The translations under genes and the position numbers were made by a program. From Chaenocephalus aceratus (Eukaryota > Chordata > Actinopteri > Perciformes > Channichthyidae): a stretch of DNA of 64,000 bases. The stretch spans positions 62,001 to 126,000 of the forward strand of contig JAMFTG010000153.1 in the NCBI GenBank assembly GCA_023974075.1, given 5' to 3'. Below are positions 22,569 to 34,850 of the stretch, one piece after another; position 1 is the stretch's first letter, and every line of letters begins with the position of its first letter. Under the pieces are notes generated by a model. That model saw only the letters and a program-made list of their open reading frames with translations, had not been told where the DNA came from and did no database searches.

Positions 22569-25089
22569 AGGTCACCTATTATGCAAAATCCTCTTCTCCA
22601 TGTCTCTTCTACGTCAACATGTGTCCCCTCTTCTTCATGTCTCTTCTACATCAACATGTGTCCCCTCTTCTTCATGTCTCTTCTTCATCAACATGTGTCC
22701 CCTCTTCTTCATGTCTCTTCTACGTCAACATGTGTCCCCTCTTCTTCATGTCTCTTCTACGTCAACATGTGTCCCCTCTTCTTCATGTCTCTTCTACGTC
22801 AACATGTGTCCCCTCTTCTTCATGTCTCTTCTACATCAACATGTGTCCCCTCTTCTTCATGTCTCTTCTACATCAGCATGTGTCCCCTCTTCTCCATGTC
22901 TCTTCTACATCAACATGTGTCCCCTCTTCTTCATGTCTCTTCTACGTCAACATGTGTCCCCTCTTCTTCATGTCTCTTCTACATCAACATGTGTCCCCTC
23001 TTCTTCATGTCTCTTCTACATCAGCATGTGTCCCCTCTTCTCCATGTCTCTTCTACATCAACATGTGTCCCCTCTTCTTCATGTCTCTTCTACATCAACA
23101 TGTGTCCCCTCTTCTTCATGTCTCTTCTACATCAACATGTGTCCCCTCTTCTTCATGTCTCTTCTACATCAACATGTGTCCCCTCTTCTTCATGTCTCTT
23201 CTACATCAACATGTGTCCCCTCTTCTTCATGTCTCTTCTACATCAACATGTGTCCCCTCTTCTCCATGTCTCTACATCAACACGTGTCCCCTCTTCTTCA
23301 TGTCTCTTCTTCATCAACATGTGTCCCTCTTCTTCATGTCTCTACATCAACACGTGTCCCCTCTTCTTCATGTCTCTTCTACATCAACATGTGTCTCCTC
23401 TTCTCCATGTCTCTACATCAACACGTGTCCCCTCTTCTTCATGTCTCTTCTTCATCAACATGTGTCCCCTCTTCTTCATGTCTCTTCTACATCAACATGT
23501 GTCCCCTCCTCTTCATGTCTCTTCTACATCAACATGTGTCCCCTCTTCTTCATGTCTCTTCTTCATCAACATGTGTCCCCTCTTCTTCATGTCTCTTCTA
23601 CATCAACATGTGTCCCCTCTTCTCCATGTCTCTTCTACATCAACATGTGTCCCCTCTTCTTCATGTCTCTTCTTCATCAACATGTGTCCCCTCTTCTTCA
23701 TGTCTCTTCTACATCAACATGTGTCCCCTCTTCTTCATGTCTCTTCTACATCAACATGTGTCCCCTCTTCTTCATGTCTCTTCTACATCAACATGTGTCC
23801 CCTCTTCTTCATGTCTCTTCTACTTCAACATGTGTCCCCTCTTCTTCATGTCTCTTCTACATCAACATGTGTCCCCTCTTCTTCATGTCTCTTCTACATC
23901 AACATGTGTCCCCTCTTCTTCATGTCTCTTCTACATCAACATGTGTCCCCTCTTCTTCATGTCTCTTCTACATCAACATGTGTCCCCTCTTCTCCATGTC
24001 TCTTCTACATCAACATGTGTCTCCTCTTCTCCATGTCTCTACATCAACACGTGTCCCCTCTTCTTCATGTCTCTTCTTCATCAACATGTGTCCCCTCTTC
24101 TTCATGTCTCTTCTACATCAACATGTGTCCCCTCCTCTTCATGTCTCTTCTACATCAACATGTGTCCCCTCTTCTTCATGTCTCTTCTTCATCAACATGT
24201 GTCCCCTCTTCTTCATGTCTCTTCTACATCAACATGTGTCCCCTCTTCTTCATGTCTCTTCTACATCAACATGTGTCCCCTCTTCTTCATGTCTCTTCTA
24301 CATCAACATGTGTCCCCTCTTCTCCATGTCTCTTCTACATCAACATGTGTCCCCTCTTCTTCATGTCTCTTCTTCATCAACATGTGTCCCCTCTTCTTCA
24401 TGTCTCTTCTACATCAACATGTGTCCCCTCTTCTTCATGTCTCTTCTACATCAACATGTGTCCCCTCTTCTTCATGTCTCTTCTACATCAACATGTGTCC
24501 CCTCTTCTTCATGTCTCTTCTACTTCAACATGTGTCCCCTCTTCTTCATGTCTCTTCTACATCAACATGTGTCCCCTCTTCTTCATGTCTCTTCAACATC
24601 AACATGTGTCCCCTCTTCTTCATGTCTCTTCTACATCAACATGTGTCCCCTCTGTGGAAAGAGACTCTGAAAGTTTCAGGAACAAAGATTTTCTCTCTTT
24701 TTGATCCATTTCTATAAAAACCTGTCTGAAAATGAGCTGATCAGATTTTGGCCACTTTATGATGTCATAACGATGTTTTGTCTTGTGTAACCATTAGCCA
24801 ATCAGCAACCAAGGTACCCCCCCCCCCCCCCCTTATCAACTGAATCTCCTCCTAGAGCACCATTGAGTTCTTTCTAACCAAATGTCTCTCAGAGGGGCGT
24901 GGGGAGGGGCTCCTTGTCTTCATCTAAAGTAACAGACAGAGAATCAGCACTTTGGAAACAGGGCTGAAACAGAGGGGATTATGGGTAATGCTGCAATGAT
25001 CTGTTTGGTGTTTCAGCCAATCAGAGACAGGCTCTGGATATTTCTGAGACCTGTGATATATTGAGGGAAAACAGTATAATAGAGGACCT
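22569..25089 (+). mobile_element. piggyBac-like non-autonomous element in gramd4 intron 3
   Basis: The left end AGGTCACCTATTATGC and the inverted right end (reading AGGTCCTCTATTATAC on the minus strand) lie just inside TTAA at 22565-22568 and 25090-25093, the target signature of piggyBac-type elements. It carries no transposase. Almost all the interior is one 37-bp tandem array. Another left end of the same family is at 45900. The insertion begins only 11 bases after exon 3. Confidence 0.8.
22592..24655 (+). repeat. 37-bp tandem array inside the intron 3 element (about 55 copies)
   Basis: The unit contains catcaacatgtgtcccctc and recurs every 37 bp, with variants at one site (tacatc, tacgtc, ttcatc, cagcat) and occasional 34- or 36-bp units. 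Blocks of variants recur in order, for example 23400-23520 and 24010-24130, indicating segmental amplification. The unit has no stop in any forward frame, so all three frames stay open for over 2 kb. Confidence 0.97.
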
Positions 25090-25206
25090 TTAAATAAAAA
25101 TAAACGTTTTTAATGAGCTAACGCTAACCATCAGACAGAGCGGTTTGTTCCTGTCGTCTCATGGCTGAATCTGATCACCTGAATGATCGTTTCTGTTGCT
25201 TTACAG

Positions 25207-25274
25207 ACTTGAGGACTCACTTTCACAGACGCCTAAAGTCCCGCTCCCTTCTACATCTGCAGCCAGCGGTACAG
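25207..25274 (+). CDS. gramd4: gramd4 coding exon 4
   Basis: Acceptor gctttacag|ACTTGAG and donor GGTACAG|gtgagt bound 68 nt reading RLEDSLSQTPKVPLPSTSAA. This is the variable, Ser/Pro-rich linker after the coiled coil, poorly conserved in the family. Phases match exons 3 and 5, which is the main support. Confidence 0.85.
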
Positions 25275-25589
25275 GTGAGTTTATCTTTTTCTCACATTAC
25301 TCGTTATCGTTCAATATTTTTGAAATGTAGTTTCATCAGTCTTAGGACGTTTGAGTGGTGCAGGGAGGATGAATCTTTGTAGGCCAACATGGAAGTAAGC
25401 ATCGCAAGGGCTCCCTAAACAAAACAAAAGCCAATGGGATTTTACCAATGGATTTCGGAAAATTGCACAAAATAATCTCTTGATCAAACTTTTATGATAT
25501 TTACTTGTTTGGTTCAGCAGGATAATCTCCACATATTAACACCACTTTTATAACAATTGAAATTAAATGCAATCTCCAGAATGAAAAAG

Positions 25590-26818
25590 CTAATGTTAGG
25601 CTATAAAGAAGTCACATGACTTCACGTCACCACCGCTAAGCTAAAGGTGGCTAATGTTGGGCTATACATGAACTACAGCACGGTCACATGACTTCACGTC
25701 ACCACCGCTAAGCTAAAGGTGGCTAATGTTGGGCTATAAAGGAACTGCAGCACGGTCACATGACTTCACGTCACCACCGCTAAGCTAAAGGCGGCTGATG
25801 TTGGGCTATAAAGGAACTACAGCACGGTCACATGACTTCACGTTACCACCGCTAAGCTAAAGGTGGCTAATGTTGGGCTATAAAGGAACTACAGCACGGT
25901 CACATGACTTCACGTCACCACCGCTAAGCTAAAGGCGGCTGATGTTGGGCTATAAAGGAACTACAGCACGGTCACATGACTTCACGTTACCACTGCTAAG
26001 CTAAAGGTGGCTAATGTTGGGCTATAAAGGAACTACAGCACGGTCACATGACTTCACGTCACCACCGCTAAGCTAAAGGCGGCTAATGTTGGGCTATAAA
26101 GGAACTACAGCACGGTCACATGACTTCACGTCACCACCGCTAAGCTAAATGTGGCTAATGTTGGTCTATAAAGGAACTACAGCACGGTCACATGACTTCA
26201 CGTCACCACCGCTAAGCTAAAGGTGGCTAATGTTGGTCTATAAAGGAACTACAGCACGGTCACATGACTTCACGTCACCACCGCTAAGCTAAAGGCGGCT
26301 AATGTTGGTCTATAAAGGAACTACAGCACGGTCACATGACTTCACGTCACCACCGCTAAGCTAAAGGTGGCTAATGTTGGTCTATAAAGGAACTACAGCA
26401 CGGTCACATGACTTCACGTCACCACCGCTAAGCTAAAGGTGGCTAATGTTGGGCTATAAAGGAACTACAGCACGGTCACATGACTTCACGTCACCACCGC
26501 TAAGCTAAACGCGCTAATGTTGGGCTATAAAGGAACTACAGCACGGTCACATGACTTCACGTTACCACCGCTAAGCTAAAGGTGGCTAATGTTGGGCTAT
26601 AAAGGAACTACAGCACGGTCACATGACTTCACGTCACCACCGCTAAGCTAAAGGAGGCTAATGTTGGGCTATAAAGGAACTACAGCACGGTCACATGACT
26701 TCACGTCACCACCGCTAAGCTAAAGGCGGCTAATGTTGGGCTATAAAGGAACTACAGCACGGTCATATGACTTCACGTCACCACCGCTAAGCTAAAGGTG
26801 GCTAATGTTGGGTGTGTT
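25590..26818 (+). repeat. 72-bp tandem array, gramd4 intron 4 (about 17 copies)
   Basis: Units contain cacggtcacatgacttcacg and recur every 72 bp (25682, 25754 and on). They are very uniform, differing mainly at the aaaggtggct/aaaggcggct site and gggctata/ggtctata. Each contains CACGTGA-like and CATGAC motifs; no function is inferred. Confidence 0.95.
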
Positions 26819-27316
26819 GAAATGTAGTCATCTCATTTAGACACTTGTTAACAACCGCCATTTTTAAATTCACCAGTCGGGTATTTACTGACGCATTTTA
26901 TTTCGTAGGACAACACTTTTGAATCTCTTCAGCTTGTGTTAACCACAGATCTTATTTCAGGCTCACAACCAAACAATGGTAAAAAAAATTGACTTCAAGG
27001 CGAGTGAACAGGAAGTTGTAAAATGCCAACTCATTTCCAGGTTTTAGGACTCATTCCTTCACCACGCTATACTAAGACCTACACATAAAACCACAGAACA
27101 CGAATGTGAGTAACACACATGTAAATGTAAAAATAAAATGTTCTTGTTCTTCTATAGATAAGTATTTATATTCTTTATAAAATCATAGTTTAGGTTTTAT
27201 TCGTCCAGATTTTTCAGATATCTGTGACTGATATTTTCCTACAAGGCAAAGTCTGGGATAAACCTCAGTGTATAAATGTGGTGCAATGTCAACAACCACC
27301 TTCTTCTCATCGTCAG

Positions 27317-27449
27317 ACAAACAGAAGGACACTTGGTCCAGCAGCTTCCGGAAGTGTCTCTACGATAGATTTGGCGTTTACATCGAGGACTTCCGCTTCC
27401 AGCAGGAGGAGCAGACGGTGGAGACGGACGAGCCGCTGAGCGCCAAGAG
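27317..27449 (+). CDS. gramd4: gramd4 coding exon 5
   Basis: Acceptor atcgtcag|ACAAAC and donor CCAAGAG|gtgagg bound 133 nt. The product includes SSSFRKCLYDRFGVYIEDFR followed by FQQEEQTVETDEPLSAKR, strongly conserved with human GRAMD4 (YVEDFRFQ, TVETEEPLSARR). Confidence 0.96.
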
Positions 27450-27894
27450 GTGAGGAGAGGAAACACAGAAACCCTAAAAAAAATAGATGCGATTTATTTC
27501 ATTGTTGAAGACGAGGGCTGTAAGAAATGCTTTGTGTTTCAGAAAATGTATAAAAAAAGTGTTATTAGACTGTATGAAGTTGATTTTTGATCGTGTTCTG
27601 CTTTCATGTTTCAGTATTTGTAAGCAACTGTGACTGAAAGAATATTGCTTTTATTTTTTAATGCACTTTTTAAATATGTGTCCCCGGTGTGTCGGGGGAA
27701 CTCACGCAGCGTCAGAAAATAAAACCCTCTCTCTTTTCCTCCGTACCGTAACCAGCAAGAGAGAAAGCCTTTGAGCTCCAGACTGTTTCAGAGATAATCC
27801 TTGATAATCCATGATATGGTGTTTCATCACGGCAGTATTTAGTTTAGACGGGAGTTAAAGGTGGTTAATTTTACCTGTAAAATCCATATATTTA

Positions 27895-27975
27895 GGAGGT
27901 GCCCTAGTGGCCGCTAGCTGTACAAAAAACATGGGGAAAAAAGTCGCGGCTTATAGTCCGAAAAGTATGGTATAT
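27895..27975 (+). mobile_element. short transposon-end fragment, gramd4 intron 5
   Basis: The phrase gtcgcggcttatagtccgaa followed by a tatggta string is a common teleost DNA-transposon end. Only one end is present, so neither family nor limits can be set. Confidence 0.4.
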
Positions 27976-28272
27976 AGGTGAACTTTAATACTAGATAGAT
28001 GTAGGTCCTCTTAAGAGTATTTTAACTTATTCTGTATGTTTCATTTAATATTTATTATTTATTATATTTTTTATAATATTTCATTTTATTTATTTCTTCG
28101 TCTTTTATAAAAACATTTATTTTTTATTTTATTATATTGTTAACTCATGTCTGATGTTAACATGCCGCTGTGACGAACGAAAATCCCAATTTGTGATAAA
28201 AACAATATGTGTTAAAGCTGAATATCTTTAAATAAATACATCCTAATCAAACATGTGGTTTCCGACACACAG

Positions 28273-28298
28273 GTTGACTGAAAACATGAGAAGACTCA
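28273..28298 (+). CDS. gramd4: gramd4 coding exon 6 (26-nt microexon)
   Basis: A 26-nt exon between acacacag and gtgagt encodes LTENMRRL, exactly matching the conserved family sequence that must follow exon 5 and precede KRG in exon 7. Phases agree on both sides. Confidence 0.94.
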
Positions 28299-28413
28299 GT
28301 GAGTATTAATACTTTCCTTCACCGTTCATCACAAACAATACAGAATACAAGCGCTACCAAGATACATCTGTGTTTCTCTGCGTCTGTGATTGGTCAGTTT
28401 CTGTTTTTTTCAG

Positions 28414-28505
28414 AGCGAGGGTTGAAACCATTGTCCAACTTCAAGAGGAACCTGACGGCGCTGTCCAGCTGGTACTCCATCTACACCTCGGCCATCGCCT
28501 TCATT
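28414..28505 (+). CDS. gramd4: gramd4 coding exon 7
   Basis: Acceptor tttttttcag|AGCGAG and donor TTCATT|gtgagt bound 92 nt. The product KRGLKPLSNFKRNLTALSSW leads into YSIYTSAIAFI, the start of the first hydrophobic segment. Confidence 0.96.
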
Positions 28506-28629
28506 GTGAGTTCAGCCCGAAGGTTACTGATGATAATAATAATACAAAATGAAAAAATGATTTGTGGAGCTCTTTTTAAAAGTCCCATGTCATGGCCATT
28601 TCTACTGATCATAATTCCAGTGTTTCATT

Positions 28630-31600
28630 TCATTTAATTTCAAACCTTTATTTATCCAGGTGAATCCCATTGAGATCATTGATCTCTTTTTCAAGGGAGA
28701 CCTGCTCAAGTAGTTCCACATGAAACATAAAAACACATAAACAGAACAACAAAAGGACATCTTACAGCATCATTACAGGGATTACAATTTACAATAACTA
28801 TCCACATGAGCAGGTACCAACAGCTTCCGATTGAGTACCATCCAGCCGAGCTTTAAAAACATTTAGTGGCACCAGATTGCTCAGTTTCCATTTCAATTGC
28901 AGACTATTCCAAGACAGAGGAGCTGCGCATCTAAAAGCTGTCTTCCCTAAGACAAGTTTGTCACAAATCTCAGTGCGCTGTGATACGCAGCATCTAACTT
29001 GACCAGGCAATGGGCAGGTGCATTCATATAGACCAGATCCCCATAGTCCAGCACAGGTCAAAGGTCACAGAGCCTTTTCCTGGCCTCAAGCGAGAAACAG
29101 GACTTGTTCCTGTAGAAGAACCCTAGCCTAACCCTCAGTTTTTTAAGCAGGTTATTGACATGACGTTTAAAAGTGAGACAGTCATCAAGCCAGATACCCA
29201 GGTATTTGTAACAGGTAACCACTTCAAGTTTTGTTCCTTGCATAGTTACAATATCTAAAACAGGCTCTGGTGTCTTTTTAGCTTTTGAAAAGAGCATTAC
29301 CTTGGTTTTCTCAACATTTAAAAGAAGCTTTAGTTCAGAGAGCTGAGTCTGAATAATGTTAAAACAGCCTGTAATTCAACACCAGCCTCCTTAATGGAGG
29401 GACCTGCACAATACATCACGGTATCATCCGCATAGAAATGTAAAGTAGCTTCATTCACATTTTCACCTACGCTGTTGATATATATGGAGAATAAAAGTGG
29501 ACCTAAAACAGAACCTTGAGGAACACCATTAGTGATGTTTAACCACTCAGAAGACAGCCCATCAAAGTGAACACATTGGGACCTTTCAGAGAGGTAGTTC
29601 ACAAACCACCCACTGCATGGCTGGATATGCCAATACTGAGTAGCCTCTGCTTTAAGATGCGATGATCGACGGTGTCAAACGCTTTGGATAGGTCAACAAA
29701 TAGAGCTGCACAACTCTGCTTATTATCTAAAATACTCGTAATATCATTCACCACTTTCATTGTGGCAGTGATGGTGCTGCGCTGCTTTCTGAAGCCTGAC
29801 TGATGTTTAGACAGGATGTCTTGTGTACATAAAAACTCCTTTACCTGTTCACTCACTAGGCGTTCAAGAACCTTAGCCAGAGCTGATAATTTAGAGATGG
29901 GCCTATAGTTATTTAATAAAGTTGCCTCCCCTCCTTTCAGTAGAGGCAGGACATGAGCAGACTTCCATACTTTTGGGATTGTCTTTGAGCTGAGGGAGAG
30001 GTTTAAAAAGAGAAGTAAGAGGTGGAGCAATAAAATCTGCAGCTATCTTTAAAAAGAAAGGTTCTACGTTGTCCGGGCCAGCCGGTTTCTTAGGATCTAA
30101 CTTGGTTAAAGCCTCACGAACAACATCAACAGTAAAAGGAGTAAAACTAAAAGCGTTTCCAAAACACGTTGTTCAGAGTCACAGACTGTGGTGTTCACAG
30201 AAGCAGAGTTAGTGACAGAATCAAACAGAGAACCACAGGACACAACATGCTCATTAAAACAATTGAGCATAGTAGCCCTGTCCGATATAGAGCCAGATGC
30301 TGTGGTGAGGCACGGAGGTAGCTCATTACGGATCTCACCGGTGAATATCGATTTTATGGCTTTCCAACATTTTCCAGGGTTATTCAGATTCTTTGTGGTT
30401 ACTGACAAATAGTACTTTGACTTTGCACTTTTGATTTGCGATGTGAAGCTATTTCTTAGCTGCCTAAAACGCAGACACTCTACCTCTGAGCCTGATTTCC
30501 TAGCCTTAGCCCAGGCCTTGTTTCTCTCATGAAGGAGACTGGACAGCTCAGCAGAAAACCAGGGATTGTCTCGTCCCTTCACTCTAAATGTACGCAGGGG
30601 TGCATGTCTATCAATGATCTCCATAAAACCAAGATAAAAATAAGACCATGCGGTTTCTACATCAGCACACAGATCGATTTTACCCCAATCAAAATCAAAC
30701 AGATCATGAACAAAACCCTGCTCCACAAAATGTTTTATGTTTCTCTTGATGATAATGCGAGGTTTAACCTTTTGGACCTTAGTGTCCCTAATTGTGGCTA
30801 CAACACAGTGATCGCTCAGATCATTCGCAAATACTCCCACAGATGAGTATTTATGGGGAACATTAGTTAAGATGAGATCAATTAGGGAGGATTTATTAGG
30901 GGACTTAATGTTACGTCGAGTAGGGCTGTCTATAATCTGAGTAACGCTCAAAGAGATACAAAGGTTTTTTAAATCCTCTGACACTGAAGTTAACCAGTCC
31001 CAATTAAAATCACCAAGCAGCACTATTTCATTGTAGTCAAGTTGAGATAACAGTTTTGCCAAAGAAGATAAAGAGTCCTTGACAGCTGAGGGGCCTCTGT
31101 AGCAGCCCACCACCATGACCTGTTGACCCTTTGCCACTTTGATATTTAAGGCTAACAATTCTAGTTTACTAATAGATTTGGAAACCATCTTGGTTACACA
31201 AAACTTATTTTTCACTTAAATGGCAACGCCACCACCTTTTTTAGGACGGTCGGTACGATATACACTGTAACCATTTAAGTAGATGTCAGAGGCCAAAATA
31301 GATCTAGCCACGTTTCTGATAAGACAATGACATCAGCGTCAGTCGAGCTCGCCCAAATGCGGACAAAATCTAAGTTAGGTAACAGACTGCGCAGATTTAA
31401 GTGAATGAATCCCAACCCAGATCTAGAATTAAAATCAGCAAGAGTAGCTATCTGACTATTACTGCTGCTCGGCGGTCCAGGGTTCAGTTGTACATTCCCT
31501 GATAGTAATAATAGTAGAGCCGGGACTCGATTAAAAAAATTAATCTAATTAATTAGAGGCTTTGTAATTAATTAATCGAAATTAATCGCATTTTTAATCA

Positions 31601-33560
31601 AATATACATATTTGACCTGAGAACAGTGAGAAGCAATTTTCACATGGATTTTACTCCAAGTGGTCGACAGTCCAAGTGCATGTGGGCCATCTAAGCTAAT
31701 CTACAGATGGCCCTGAGCCCCAATAGAGATTGCCCTGAAAAATGCACGCGGACGAAATGGCACGAAGGGTTTGGGGGGCCTCCGTCCTCCTAGAAAATTT
31801 TGATTTTTGCAGGTCTTAGATGCTGTCTGGTGCATTCTCTAGACTGAATTATAAGATGAACCACCACAATATTATATTGTACAATTTAAATTTTATTCTT
31901 AATTTCACTTGTTTGTGTTTGCTCGCTTGCATGCCCTGCATAGCTATAAGAAATACTTAAGTTGTTGGTCAAAACACTTTCCATCTGATGAAGGCAAATG
32001 CCTTCCCAGATGGAAAAAAGTAGAAAACATTACATTCAGTTATAACTGCCAAAACAAACATTATTTACACTATTATGGCCCCTGTTAAAAATGTTTGTAA
32101 TGTTAACTACTGTAAGTTGGTCGAACGAATGCCTCCTCATCCGGAAGCTGACCGAGCAGACCGAGCAGCAGTCGAGAGGAGCCGAGCGCATCCGCGAAGC
32201 ACACGTCAGAGTTCCCGTTAGCCGGCAAATCTAAATATCTTCGGTCAAAATAATTTCCCTTTAGAGCAATACCGCTTCAGTTGCGCCACTTATGTGACAG
32301 ACAAGAAGAGTATGTGACAGACAAGAATAGTCAACTCTAATGTCCAACACGTAATGTGGAGAAAGAGATGTCCTGGATGGGTTGATTGTGCGTTGATCTG
32401 TTGGTAATGCCTCGGGGTTCCGGTGGGCATGTAAACAAATGCATAATGCTGCGCTATACTGTGTGGCCTCATCCAGTTGCATAGCGACACTTATTGTGTA
32501 GTTGTCTTTTAATAAGCAGGTAGTCATATTATTAGCTGGAACTAGCTGGATCTGATCGATATGGACATAAACGCGAGTGAAGTCTAATCTGACGGGAGAG
32601 AGATCAGCTGCTGCTGACGAGTCGAGACGCAGCTCTGCATGATCACATGCAGCGGTGAGCGGACAACACACACACTTCAGGTTAGAATATCACACGTAGC
32701 TATTTTAATTACCTCTCAAACTACCTAAACTAGTTATAGATATGTTTAGTTTTACTGTTGGGTCACTCATTACTGGATCCGCGAGCTGCATGATACTGGC
32801 ATAATAGATTGCCCGGGCAACCAGCAGGTGAGGCTTCATTGCTCGAGCTAAATACTAGATGGCCCCGGGCCATCGGGCAGTCCTTAATGTCAAGTGCAAT
32901 GCAGTGAGCCAGGGAGCTGGTTATCCTCTCAGACGTGGACTTACTTATCCTGGCCCTGAAACCAGTCATCTGGAGTGTGGGTTGGGTCAGGTGTGGTTCC
33001 TTGCACTCGGAGTCGGGCTAACGTCCACGCTAGCTGCTACATGCTTTGCATGTAGGTGATACTTTAGGCTTGATGTGCTGCGGCTCTTGCCGACGCTTCC
33101 ATCCGTCCGTTTTTTAAAACAAAATTTCCCATCCACGGGGCGACCAAAGCGGTCTCATCAGCTTGTTCGTTCATGTTTGACTATTGTTCACCGTGGTTTG
33201 TTGTTGTTTGAAGTCCCATGCTGAAGTCATGAACGTTAGTTGGTGCTCCAGTATAATCGGTACGCCAGAAACTCATCCAGTGAGAAACGTTCCGCTGTGC
33301 AAAAATAAGTGCGATTAAAATGCGTTAATTTTTGTGTAATTAATTAATCTTAATTAACGCGTTAAAGTCCCGGCCCTAAATAATAGCAAAAAAAACAAGC
33401 ACCTTTTCCTCTTAACCGACACACATACATTGTCATCTGCTTTAAAGTCACCAGTAAACTCTGCGAAAGTGAGATTAGAGCTCAAGAAGCAGTCCTGAAG
33501 AACCATCATAGCGGCAAGTGTTGAGGTCGACAAGAATAGATTCACATTGTTCAATGTTCC
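28630..33560 (-). mobile_element. L2/CR1-like LINE in gramd4 intron 7, split by a hAT
   Basis: On the minus strand, from right to left: an endonuclease start (LNLRSLLPNLDFVRIWASST, VIVLSETWL) near 31420-31330, endonuclease body 31215-30106 (VVGCYRGPS, LLGDFNWDW, SLIDLILTN, SDHCVV), and reverse transcriptase 30030-29060 (NNYRPISKLSALAKVLERL, FVDLSKAFDTVDHRIL, GVPQGSVLGPLLF, FYADDTVMY). The 3' end is near 28640 (tttatccaggtgaatcccat). Frameshifts at about 29600, 29320, 30040-30100 and a stop at 31215 inactivate it. The 5' part resumes after the hAT at 33387. The 33560 boundary is approximate. It lies antisense to gramd4. Confidence 0.88.
31515..33378. mobile_element. hAT-type element nested in the intron 7 LINE
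   Basis: Ends TAGAGCCGGGACT and inverse of TAGGGCCGGGACT are flanked by an exact 8-bp duplication AATAATAG (31507-31514 and 33379-33386). AT-rich subterminal repeats with ATTAATTAAT follow each end. No intact transposase is seen over 1864 bp. Confidence 0.9.
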
Positions 33561-33847
33561 AAACTCTCATTGGTTTCTCTCAGCATCTCTGATAGTCTGT
33601 GTATTCACTCTCTGTCCTACACGCCTTGTTGGAGCTCCTGCCCCCCCCTCCCGGTGAGCCCACTGTGCTCTGATTGGTCACCTCGTCCACTCTGGTCTGA
33701 TGAGTCCACCGTCACAGCGGAACATCAGTGATTATGTGTTACCATGGCGTTTGTTAGCAACCAGGAAATGACACCAGTAATGACAAACAGATGAGAATGC
33801 TGCGTGGGGTCTGGGTGACACCGCGAAACTCACCTGAACTCAGCCTG

Positions 33848-33850
<3 letters not shown>

Positions 33851-33946
<96 letters not shown>

Positions 33947-33962
33947 CACACACACACACACA
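33851..33962 (+). repeat. (CA)n microsatellite, intron 7
   Basis: About 55 CA units with one interruption, 840 bp before exon 8. Confidence 0.97.
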
Positions 33963-34617
33963 AACCCCTGTTACAACGTGCTTCACAAAGGCAGGCAAAT
34001 TCAACAGATAACCCATTAACCCATTATTTATCAGATGTTAAAGAAAGAATATAGTGAAATACATTGCAAATGAAAAAGAAAACTATAAAGTGTATAAACA
34101 ACTACTATAGTGTAGAAGAAAAGTAAAAATAACTAATGATTATTTTATCATGACGTGTTGTTTTTGAGGAAACTGAAACATTTTGAGATTTATAAAAATG
34201 CGATTTATTGTCAACATACTAATTCATTTGGTAAATTTCAGATCGATATTTTCTAAAACGCTTCTATCTTTTCATTTATTAAAGAGGTCCTGTAGTGTTG
34301 TATAGGATTTAGTGCATGTAAATGGTCTGCAAAGGGTGAAATCTGAAAGTTCCCCCAGAGGGAGTTTCTCGCCAAAACAACAACACATTTAAAGAAGGAT
34401 ACATGTATATTTTGAGCATTCATTTTGAAGTTGAACTATACTTTGTTGACTATAAATATTATGAAAAGACAAAGAGTTTCAGTTTAAGATCAGATTTTAC
34501 AGTTGAAACGTTTTTCATTTAGTCGTGACCTCATCTTGATCCGTGACACCTTTTAATTATTGCATCTTCATCTATTAGTGTGCATGAATTATCTACATGT
34601 ATATAAAGACACCTTAA

Positions 34618-34620
<3 letters not shown>

Positions 34621-34683
<63 letters not shown>

Positions 34684-34689
34684 TGTGTT
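34621..34689 (+). repeat. (TG)n tract before the exon 8 acceptor
   Basis: About 33 TG units with one interruption (tggtg) end seven bases before the exon 8 start, standing in for the pyrimidine tract. Confidence 0.97.
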
Positions 34690-34695
34690 CTGCAG

Positions 34696-34787
34696 GTCTA
34701 CATGTATGCAGCGTGGCACGGCTGGGCCGTCCCGATGTTCCTGTTCCTCGCCATCGTCCGACTCTCTTTAAATTATCTCATCGCCAG
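34696..34787 (+). CDS. gramd4: gramd4 coding exon 8 (membrane segment)
   Basis: The product VYMYAAWHGWAVPMFLFLAI then VRLSLNYLIA completes the first hydrophobic pair and matches family sequence nearly residue for residue. The acceptor is tgttctgcag, directly preceded by a (TG)n tract of about 70 bp at 34621-34689. Donor GCCAG|gtcagt. Confidence 0.96.
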
Positions 34788-34850
34788 GTCAGTGTAAGCC
34801 CCGCCCCTCGCTCTCCTACAGCCAATCACACGGCTCCAATCAGAGACAGT

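Noticed and set aside
22412..24717. Three overlapping forward frames of 707-752 codons
   Set aside because: They are the three phases of a 37-bp tandem array lying in an intron; only the exon 3 part (22437-22557) is real coding sequence.
22592..26818. Regularly spaced repeats resembling a CRISPR array
   Set aside because: Units are directly contiguous tandem repeats with no unique spacers, in a vertebrate gene.
32261..32671. 136-codon minus-strand frame inside the nested hAT
   Set aside because: No transposase or other motif recognised; consistent with chance in a non-autonomous element.
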